DNA of 64,000 nt from JBEVOS01 sp044226655. GTDB lineage: Bacteria; Pseudomonadota; Alphaproteobacteria; Caulobacterales; Aquidulcibacteraceae. The notes below the pieces were generated by a model. That model was not told where the DNA came from, ran no database searches, and worked only from the letters and a program-made list of their open reading frames with translations. Positions 58,240 to 64,000 of this stretch are shown piece after piece. A program made the translations under genes and the position numbers. The first letter of the stretch is position 1, and the number at the start of each line of letters is the position of its first letter. The stretch is from contig JBGAGO010000005.1 of assembly GCA_044226655.1 (NCBI GenBank), forward strand, positions 206,652 to 270,651. The letters are read 5' to 3'.

Positions 58240-60018
58240 ATGGCGCGTTTTCTCATCACCTCCGCTCTCCCGTACGTGAACGGGGTCAAGCATCTCGGCA
58301 ATCTGGTCGGCTCCATGCTGCCGGCGGATGTGCACGCGCGGTTCCGGCGGATGCAGGGCCACGACGTGCTGTTCATCTGCGCGACCGACGAACACGGCAC
58401 GCCGACGGAATTGTCCGCGCTGGAAGAAGGCGTGACGCCCGCGGAATTCTGCGCGCGCTGGCACGACATCCAGAAGGACCTCTATCGCCGCTGCGATCTT
58501 TCCTTCGATCATTTCGGCCGCTCATCCTCGCCGCAGAACCACACGCTCACGCAGCGTTTCGCGCAGGATTTGTGGGAGGCGGGCTTCATCGAAGAGCGCG
58601 TGACGCGGCAGGTCTATTCGAACGCGGACAAGCGCTTCCTGCCCGATCGCTACGTGATCGGCACCTGCCCGCATTGCGGCTATGACAAGGCGCGCGGCGA
58701 TCAGTGCGAGAATTGCACGCGCGTGCTGGATCCAACCGATCTCATCAATCCACGCTCCGCGATTTCGGGCTCGCCGGATATCGAGGTGCGGGAATCGACG
58801 CATCTGTTTCTCAAGCAGAGCGGCTTTTCAGATCAGATCCGCGCCTGGATCGCGTCCAAGCCGGATTGGCCGCTGCTTGTCACGTCGATCGCCAACAAAT
58901 GGCTCGATGAGGGCCTGCAGGATCGCGGCATCACGCGCGATCTCGAATGGGGCGTGCCGGTCAACGCCGAGCAATGGGGCGCCAATCCGGCGGGCAAGAC
59001 GCCGAACATCGCCGCGCTCGCGGGCAAAGTGTTCTACGTCTGGTTCGACGCGCCGATCGAATATATCGGCGCGACGCGCGAATGGGCCGATGCGCGTGCG
59101 CAAGCGCAGGGCAAGGCGAAGGCCGAGGACGCCGAGTGGGAGCGCTGGTGGCGCGCGCCGGGCGCCAACGACGTCACCTATGTGCAATTCATGGGCAAGG
59201 ACAATGTGCCGTTCCACACCGTGGGCTTTCCCTGCACGCTGTTCGGCCTCAACGCGCGCGCGGCCTCGAACGCGCCGTGGAAACTCGTTGATCGCCTGAA
59301 GGGCTTCAACTGGCTCAACTATTACGGCGGCCGCTTCTCCACCTCGCAAAAGCGCGGCGTGTTCATCGACCAGGCGCTGGAGATTCTTCCGATCGATTAT
59401 TGGCGCTGGCGCCTCATTGCCACCGCGCCGGAAAGCTCGGATACGGCCTTCACCTGGGAAGACTTTCAGAACGGCGTGAACGCCGATCTCGCCAACGTGC
59501 TCGGCAATTTCGTGAACCGGATCACGAAATTCTGCGAAGCGCGTTTCGAGGGCGCAGTGCCCGATGGCGGCGCGCCGGGCGAGATCGAACGCAAGCTGTT
59601 CGCCGACGTCGATGCGCGCCTCAAGGAATTGACCGCGCAGCACGAGGCGATGGAATTCCGCAAGGCGGCCGCCGAGACCCGCGCGCTCTGGGCGCTCGGC
59701 AATGAATATCTGCAGATCGCCGCGCCTTGGACGGCGATCAAGACGGACCGCGATGCGGCGGCTGTCGGCGTGCGCATCGGCCTCAATCTCTGCGTCCTCT
59801 TCGCCGAGATCGCAGCGCCCTTCATGCCCTCGACGGCGGCGACCATCCGCGGCGCGTTCGGCCTTGCCGATGCGCCGACTTGGCCCACGGGAAGCGCCGA
59901 AGCGCTGCTCGACCGCTTGGCGCGCGGCGCCAAGGTGACCGCGCCCGACGTGCTCTTCCGCAAAATCGAGGACGCCGATATCGCCGCCTGGAAAGAGCGC
60001 TTCGGCGGCGCGCAATAG
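58240..60018 (+). CDS. metG: Methionyl-tRNA synthetase
   Basis: 592 residues, class I synthetase charging tRNA-Met. The HIGH element appears as YVNGVKHLGNLVGS, the zinc-binding insert as GTCPHCGYDKARGDQCENCT (two CxxC), and the KMSKS loop as RFSTSQKRGVFID, a variant with Thr in the place of the first Ser and a one-residue insertion. KFSTSQ-type loops are found in a subgroup of alphaproteobacterial MetRS. The C-terminal anticodon region has AAPWTAIKTDRDAAAVGVRI. It lacks the C-terminal tRNA-binding extension of longer MetRS. ATG 58240 is the clear start. Confidence 0.96.
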   Translation: MARFLITSALPYVNGVKHLGNLVGSMLPADVHARFRRMQGHDVLFICATDEHGTPTELSALEEGVTPAEFCARWHDIQKDLYRRCDLSFDHFGRSSSPQNHTLTQRFAQDLWEAGFIEERVTRQVYSNADKRFLPDRYVIGTCPHCGYDKARGDQCENCTRVLDPTDLINPRSAISGSPDIEVRESTHLFLKQSGFSDQIRAWIASKPDWPLLVTSIANKWLDEGLQDRGITRDLEWGVPVNAEQWGANPAGKTPNIAALAGKVFYVWFDAPIEYIGATREWADARAQAQGKAKAEDAEWERWWRAPGANDVTYVQFMGKDNVPFHTVGFPCTLFGLNARAASNAPWKLVDRLKGFNWLNYYGGRFSTSQKRGVFIDQALEILPIDYWRWRLIATAPESSDTAFTWEDFQNGVNADLANVLGNFVNRITKFCEARFEGAVPDGGAPGEIERKLFADVDARLKELTAQHEAMEFRKAAAETRALWALGNEYLQIAAPWTAIKTDRDAAAVGVRIGLNLCVLFAEIAAPFMPSTAATIRGAFGLADAPTWPTGSAEALLDRLARGAKVTAPDVLFRKIEDADIAAWKERFGGAQ

Positions 60019-60020
60019 CG

Positions 60021-60042
60021 CGCTGTGACCGGCGTCACAGCG
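60021..60042. promoter_or_regulatory. CRP-consensus palindrome
   Basis: CGCTGTGACCGGCGTCACAG (with CG after it) contains TGTGA-N6-TCACA, the full CRP consensus, inside 9-bp perfect arms (CGCTGTGAC/GTCACAGCG) around CCGG. It lies three bases after metG and 96 bases before the small membrane protein gene. It may be the target of the Crp-family regulator encoded at 15495, whose own promoter has the same half-sites. It could alternatively be a terminator hairpin of metG. Confidence 0.55.
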
Positions 60043-60137
60043 GGCGCAGGCGTCTGCGGGGCAGGAAGCCGGGAACCCGCTTTACCGCATGCGAAAGCGC
60101 GCTTAGACGGGCTTTGGGTCAGAGAAAGAGGGCGTGA

Positions 60138-60485
60138 ATGGAGACGGTGCAGCCTTATCTGGACGCGATCTGGTCGTTCCTCAGCGCGGGCTTCAACGAG
60201 GCCAACCAGGCCAAGCCGCTGCTGATCGCGCTGGCGGCCACCATCTTCATGCAGAGCTGGCGGCAATGGCTGGGCGTGGGCCTGCTCGCCGTCATCGTGC
60301 ACATCGCCGTCGACGTGATCGTGCCGGTGCTGGCCAATCAGGGCCAATTCCGCCTGCCGCCGATCATGACGGGCGAATTCTGGTATCTGAACGCGTCGCG
60401 CTATGTTGGCTATCTGATCGTGATCGCGATCTTCTTCACGGTGAAGCGCGTGCTGTTCCGCAACAAGCCGGCCGCCGCCCACTAA
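60138..60485 (+). CDS. Small hypothetical integral membrane protein
   Basis: 115 residues with two or three membrane segments: KPLLIALAATIFMQSW, WLGVGLLAVIVHIAVDVIVP and YVGYLIVIAIFFTVKRVLF. Not recognised. An N-terminal amphipathic part (METVQPYLDAIWSFLSAGFN) precedes the first helix, and the C-terminus is basic. ATG 60138 has a GAGGG ribosome-binding site. A CRP-type palindrome 96 bases upstream may regulate it. It converges on rlmB with four bases shared. Confidence 0.75.
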   Translation: METVQPYLDAIWSFLSAGFNEANQAKPLLIALAATIFMQSWRQWLGVGLLAVIVHIAVDVIVPVLANQGQFRLPPIMTGEFWYLNASRYVGYLIVIAIFFTVKRVLFRNKPAAAH

Positions 60486-61267
60486 ACGCGGCGACGCGCT
60501 TCATAGAGCGCGATCGCGGCGGCGACCGAGACGTTCAAGCTTTCCATCGCCGGCGCGATCGGGATGCGCACGCGCCGTTCGCAGGCGGCCGCGACCGCCG
60601 GGCGCAAACCCTTGCCTTCGGCGCCGACGACGAAGACGCACGGCCGCGACCCCAGCGCTTGCGCAAGCTCGACCTCGCTTTCGCCTTCAAGGCCGATCGT
60701 CATGTAGCCGCCGGCCGAGAGCTCTTCGAGCGCGCGCGAAAGGTTGGTCACCCGCGCGTGCGGGACCAGATCGATCGCGCCCGCCGACGCTTTGGCGAGC
60801 GTTCCGGTGAAGGGTGGCGATTTGCGGTCCTGCAAGACGACAGCGCGCGCGCCGAACGCAGCGGCGGACCGAAACGCCGCGCCCACGTTCTGCGGATCGG
60901 TGACGCTGTCGAGCATCAGCACTGGGCGTCCGTCCGGCGGCAGGCAGGCGTCGTGCAACTCGATCGGCTCGAGCGGATAGGCGCGCACGGCGAGGCCCTG
61001 ATGCACCGCGCCCGGCGGCAGCATGCCGTCGATGGCGTCGGGATCGAGCAGCTGCACGCCGTCCAGGCCTTCGGGCAGGCGATGGGCGGCGTTCTTGGTG
61101 GCCACGATCCGTTCGATGCGGCGCGCCGGATTGGCGAGCGCGGCCAGGCTCGCATGCACGCCCCAAATCCAGCCCGGCCCGCCCGTCTCCTCCTCGAAGA
61201 CGCGCGCGGGCAGGCGGCGCGGCGGCTGCGCGTGGCCTCGGTGCGAAGGGAAGGGCGGCTTGCCCAT
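60482..61267 (-). CDS. rlmB: SpoU family rRNA 2'-O-methyltransferase (RlmB-like)
   Basis: 261 residues. Methylates a ribose in 23S rRNA (Gm2251 in E. coli) near the peptidyl-transfer loop. The N-terminal substrate-binding part is short (IWGVHASLAALANPARRIER). SPOUT motifs 1-3 are LDSVTDPQNVGAAFRSAAAF, VVGAEGKGLRPAVAAAC, and IPIAPAMESLNVSVAAAIAL, which form the trefoil knot. It ends the transcript that passes through tRNA-Gly and tRNA-Tyr; the gap to tRNA-Tyr is 18 bases, so they may be processed from one precursor. rRNA/tRNA specificity is inferred from the family. Confidence 0.9.
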   Translation of the reverse strand: MGKPPFPSHRGHAQPPRRLPARVFEEETGGPGWIWGVHASLAALANPARRIERIVATKNAAHRLPEGLDGVQLLDPDAIDGMLPPGAVHQGLAVRAYPLEPIELHDACLPPDGRPVLMLDSVTDPQNVGAAFRSAAAFGARAVVLQDRKSPPFTGTLAKASAGAIDLVPHARVTNLSRALEELSAGGYMTIGLEGESEVELAQALGSRPCVFVVGAEGKGLRPAVAAACERRVRIPIAPAMESLNVSVAAAIALYEARRRV

Positions 61268-61285
61268 GGACGGCTTTAGGGTCGG

Positions 61286-61371
61286 TGGTGGAAGGGGCTG
61301 GATTCGAACCAGCGTACGCTCTCGCGGGCAGATTTACAGTCTGCTGCCATTAACCACTCGGCCACCCTTCC
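61286..61371 (-). tRNA. tRNA-Tyr (GTA)
   Basis: Acceptor GGAAGGG pairs with CCCTTCC; the anticodon loop within CAGACTGTAAATCTG gives GTA. A long variable arm (class II tRNA) is present, CCA encoded, 86 bases. It sits 18 bases before rlmB on the same strand. Confidence 0.97.
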
Positions 61372-61453
61372 TCCGTCCGGCGACCGGGCGCCGAAACGGC
61401 CCCCGGAACGCGGAGCGCGCTTTATAGTCAAAGCGGCTGGCGGCGCAAATCGG

Positions 61454-61527
61454 ATGGAGCGGGCGACGGGAATCGAACCCGTGTCACTAGTTTGGAAGAC
61501 TAGAGCTCTACCATTGAGCTACGCCCG
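61454..61527 (-). tRNA. tRNA-Gly (TCC)
   Basis: Acceptor GCGGGCG pairs with CGCCCGC; anticodon stem CTAGT/ACTAG encloses CTTCCAA, anticodon TCC. Discriminator T, CCA encoded, 74 bases. First of the tRNA-Gly, tRNA-Tyr, rlmB cluster; in many bacteria the Tyr-Gly pair lies near tuf, as here. Confidence 0.97.
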
Positions 61528-61584
61528 CGCGGGCGCGCCTCTTACACCGTTCGTGGCGGAAAGGCACGCCCCATCCGCTTGGCT

Positions 61585-63423
61585 CTACGGCCGCACGCGG
61601 ATGCCGATGGAAGCCGTGCGCGGCTCGTTGGCGTAGGCGGCGGGGTTCTCGAACGTGGCGTCGGAGACGTTGTCGACACGCGCGAAGATTTGCGCGTGGG
61701 CATCGAGATCGAACGTCGCTGCAATCGCGCCCACGTCATAGCTGGGGACGATGCCCGAGCCCGAGAGGAAATTGCCGTCATTGTCGTAGGTGACGTCGAC
61801 GCGCTCATCGATCCACGACCAGGTGAGATCGAAGCCGAGGCGCTGCGTGGGGCGCAGCCGCGCATCGATGGTCCAGACGTTTTCCGGCCGGCGCAGCAGG
61901 CGCGCATGCGTCACTGCGTTTTCCGCATCGGTCCACACGTAGCTGAGCCGCACGGCCAGCCAATCGCCCGGCGCGTATTCAGCGTAGGCTTCCGCGCCAT
62001 CGATTGAGGCCTCGCCGACATTGATGTTTTTCAGCTGGAAGAAATCATAGTCGATGAGATTGTCGATAGTCGTCTGGTAATAGCTCGCGCCGAAACGCAG
62101 GCTTTCGAGCGCGACATCGGCGCCGATCTCCCATGAATCCGATTCCTCGGGTTCAAGATCAGGATTGCCGACATTGAACGCACTGGTGCCGAAGCGCTCC
62201 ATCAGCGCGGGCGCTTTGAACGCCGTGCCGTAGGAGGCGTAAACGCGCAGCGGCGCGAACTGGCCCACCAAGCCAAGGCGATACGTGGTGTGCGCGCCGA
62301 AGCCTTCATAGTCGTCCACGCGCACCGAACCGCTGGCGCGCAGATGGCCGCCAATGGGCGCATCGGCCAGCACATAGGCGGCATGCTGATCTTCTTCGGC
62401 GTGCACGACGTCGCCGAACGAAGGAACGACGTCGATCTGCTCGCGCGCCCAGGAGAGGCCGCCGCGCAGCCGCGCCGCGCCCAATGTCCAATCGGCGCTG
62501 GCGTCGGCGAAATCGCGTGTAGACTCGGCATTCGTGGTTTGAACGCCGCCGTCGCGATCCTCGCTGTCATTGCGCACCTGGCCGCCGGAAAGGCGCAGGC
62601 CCAACGCCTCGTTAGCGCGCCAATCACCGCCCAGGCGCCAGACGCTCTGCGTGCTTCGCACCAGGAGGTCGGGATCGTCGAAGCCGATGAAATCATAGTC
62701 GACATCTGAGTCGCGCACGCGCGCGAGCGCGTTGAGCGAGAAAGCGCCGAAATCCTTCTTCAGCACGCCGGTGAAGGTTTCGATCTCGCTGCCATCGGGA
62801 TCGCCCGTGTGCGTGGTCATGCGCGCGGGCACGAGATCGAAGCCGTCCGTGTCATAGATTTCAGCGCTCACGCCATAGTCGAGCCCGTTGTCCGACCCCG
62901 TCGCGCCGAGAATGCCGCGTCTAGTGCTCAACTCGCCGACGCTGGCTTCGAGGAAGGGATTGAACGGGCCATCGCCGCCGCTGCGCGGGATCATATTGAC
63001 GACGCCGCCGATCGCGTCCGAGCCCCACACGGCCGAATCCGGTCCACGATAAATCTCGACGCGGTCGAGCCCGCCGAGCAAATCCTGGCCGAAATTGTAT
63101 TGCGCGTTGGGCAGGCTGCCATCGTTCAGACGAACGCCATCGAACAGAGCGAGCGTGTGTTTCGAATTGGTTCCGCGCAGGAACACCGAGGCGGTCTGCC
63201 CAAAGCCGCCGCTCTGCACGGCGGAGGCGCCGAGCGTTTGCGTCAGCGTGGTTAGGCCCTGCGCCTCGATATCCGCGCGGTCGATGACATCGACGCGCGC
63301 GGGAATGTCGGCGAGGCGGACGCTGTCGCCCGTGGCCGTGACGACAATCTCGTCATTGGCCGTCTGGGCGAGGGCGGGGGACGCCGCGGCGGCGGCGAAG
63401 GCGATAAGCAATAATGAGCGCAT
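61585..63423 (-). CDS. btuB: TonB-dependent vitamin B12 receptor
   Basis: 612 residues. Signal peptide MRSLLLIAFAAAAASPALA, then the TonB box DEIVVTATGD, plug domain (LADIPARVDVIDRADIEAQG, VFLRGTNSKHTLALFDGVRL, NDGSLPNAQYNFGQDLL, VEIYRGPDSAVWGSDAIGGV), and a 22-strand barrel ending in an aromatic residue-rich strand (TASIGIRVRP). Assigned to BtuB because a cobalamin riboswitch precedes it and the plug matches BtuB. It imports cobalamin across the outer membrane with TonB energy. ATG 63423 chosen; the frame to 63486 lacks support. Confidence 0.92.
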   Translation of the reverse strand: MRSLLLIAFAAAAASPALAQTANDEIVVTATGDSVRLADIPARVDVIDRADIEAQGLTTLTQTLGASAVQSGGFGQTASVFLRGTNSKHTLALFDGVRLNDGSLPNAQYNFGQDLLGGLDRVEIYRGPDSAVWGSDAIGGVVNMIPRSGGDGPFNPFLEASVGELSTRRGILGATGSDNGLDYGVSAEIYDTDGFDLVPARMTTHTGDPDGSEIETFTGVLKKDFGAFSLNALARVRDSDVDYDFIGFDDPDLLVRSTQSVWRLGGDWRANEALGLRLSGGQVRNDSEDRDGGVQTTNAESTRDFADASADWTLGAARLRGGLSWAREQIDVVPSFGDVVHAEEDQHAAYVLADAPIGGHLRASGSVRVDDYEGFGAHTTYRLGLVGQFAPLRVYASYGTAFKAPALMERFGTSAFNVGNPDLEPEESDSWEIGADVALESLRFGASYYQTTIDNLIDYDFFQLKNINVGEASIDGAEAYAEYAPGDWLAVRLSYVWTDAENAVTHARLLRRPENVWTIDARLRPTQRLGFDLTWSWIDERVDVTYDNDGNFLSGSGIVPSYDVGAIAATFDLDAHAQIFARVDNVSDATFENPAAYANEPRTASIGIRVRP

Positions 63424-63569
63424 GGGCGCGTCTCCGTCTGGCGCGCCTCCGGCTCGGGGGCGGGCGATGCGAAGCGAAGCGGGCATGCGCTGCGCGCACG
63501 AAGCCGGCCCGCGTCGCTACGACGGAGATTCCGGTCCTCTCGGCTGATCCCGGCCGGCGGACGAGCGAC

Positions 63570-63745
63570 TGCGGCGGCAGGTCTCCTGGCTCACGGGTCG
63601 GTGCGCACCGCCGCCTTCCCAGCCCTTGGGGGCCAGTGGCGATTGGCGGGCGCTCGCCGCTTACAGTTGCGGGCACAGCCGCGGCTTGGGAGGAGGCCTC
63701 CGCACCGCGTTCCCTCTTGGCGTCCTTGCGGACGACCGACGCATG
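63570..63745 (-). ncRNA. Cobalamin riboswitch upstream of btuB
   Basis: Read on the minus strand: AAGAGGGAACGCGGTG (63703-63718), GCCCGCAACTGTAAGCGG (63657-63674), then CACTGG, GGGAAGGCGG, and the B12 box GAGCCAGGAGACCTGCC (63576-63592). These are the conserved boxes of the adenosylcobalamin riboswitch in the right order. It ends about 150 bases before the btuB start; the remaining leader can hold the expression platform. With coenzyme B12 it should lower btuB expression. Fills most of the 437-base gap between btuB and tuf. Confidence 0.93.
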
Positions 63746-63788
63746 GCTGGGCTAGCGGAAAAGCGCCGCCGAACCAAGCCCCGCGGAC

Positions 63789-63816
63789 TTGACGCCGGGC
63801 GGCTCGCGGCTAAACA
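63789..63816 (+). promoter_or_regulatory. Possible tuf promoter
   Basis: TTGACG and TAAACA separated by 16 bases, about 45 bases before the tuf start. The -35 element is close to consensus, the -10 weak (3 of 6). Inferred from spacing only. Confidence 0.35.
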
Positions 63817-63860
63817 CCGCGACCTTATTCGACGCGACCGCGCGTCTTCGAGGGTTCGGA

Positions 63861-64000
63861 ATGGCCAAGGAAAAGTTTGAGCGGACCAAGCCGCATTGCA
63901 ACATCGGAACGATTGGTCACGTTGACCATGGCAAGACGACGCTGACGGCGGCGATCACGATGGTTTTGGCCAAGAAGGGCGGGGCCAAGGCGATGTCTTA
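63861..64000 (+). CDS. tuf: Elongation factor Tu, N-terminal part (runs off the window)
   Basis: The first 46 codons: MAKEKFERTKPHCNIGTIGH, then GHVDHGKTTLTAAIT, the P-loop of EF-Tu that binds GTP. The protein carries aminoacyl-tRNA to the ribosome. Its strand is opposite to the tRNA-Gly, tRNA-Tyr and btuB genes. Translation start is ATG 63861. Because fusA or rpsG are not just upstream, this is probably the tufB-type copy lying before secE and nusG. Confidence 0.96.
   Translation, partial: MAKEKFERTKPHCNIGTIGHVDHGKTTLTAAITMVLAKKGGAKAMS

Noticed and set aside
1..64000. CRISPR arrays, insertion sequences, prophage
   Set aside because: I saw no regularly spaced direct repeats, no transposase or integrase, and no phage structural genes.

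Overview
The window is 64 kb of GC-rich, gene-dense bacterial chromosome from an alphaproteobacterium. Supporting signs are a tRNA-His that lacks the extra 5' G and has A at position 73, a DUF2336 protein, many ATGA/GTGA overlaps, a B12 riboswitch in front of a TonB-dependent receptor, and gene families common in Caulobacterales and Hyphomonadaceae-like lineages. The order or genus cannot be fixed from sequence reading alone. A run of Ns (1398-1425) inside a repeat shows a draft assembly. I see no prophage, insertion sequence or CRISPR array.

Layout. 1-13.8 kb: end of valS, a type-B carboxylesterase, a cyclopropane-fatty-acid-synthase-like methyltransferase, an acyl-CoA ligase, ilvD, a DUF3137 membrane protein with a LysE exporter, a His-rich CobW GTPase paired with a beta-propeller protein, and an AsmA-like protein. 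13.8-16.2 kb: a class III nucleotide cyclase fused through a membrane helix to a SUMF1 domain, followed by a Crp-family regulator with a GTGA-N6-TCAC palindrome in front of it. 16.3-21.4 kb: a catabolic locus (hydrolase, GFA protein, enoyl-CoA hydratase-like, acyl-CoA dehydrogenase) divergent from iclR-caiB, with a strong palindrome between. 21.4-25.2 kb holds more AT-rich genes of unknown function. 25.2-30.1 kb: D-aminoacylase/small protein/TauD operon, pirin, OsmC, a frameshifted gene and an enoyl-CoA hydratase. 30.2-31.7 kb: tRNA-Phe, two lipoproteins (one an M48 protease) and tRNA-His.

31.7-40.8 kb is the most unusual part. An ATP-grasp ligase and a FolC/Mur-type ligase overlap, like the two halves of cyanophycin synthetase. 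They are followed by a patatin phospholipase, a protein with three TIR/nucleoside-deoxyribosyltransferase-like modules, and a SLOG-domain protein. These three resemble the parts of nucleotide-signal immune systems such as Thoeris and CBASS but in an arrangement I do not recognise. The strand continues by overlap into an FAD oxidoreductase and an acyl-CoA dehydrogenase.

40.8-52.6 kb: a CoA-transferase, DUF2336, a degenerate EAL-like protein, a Nudix hydrolase, an Hpt protein, NAD kinase, a class II aldolase, an RND efflux pair and a lipoprotein cytochrome c. 52.7-58 kb: tRNA-Thr, a glycosyltransferase, a second patatin, a tandem N-acetylmuramidase and an amidase. 58.2-64 kb: metG, a small membrane protein behind a CRP-consensus palindrome, rlmB with tRNA-Tyr and tRNA-Gly, btuB with its cobalamin riboswitch, and the start of tuf.

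Together the genes suggest a free-living heterotroph with broad acyl-CoA metabolism, cyclic-nucleotide regulation and a candidate conflict/defence locus. Three full copies and one half copy of a palindromic intergenic repeat sit mostly at gene ends.
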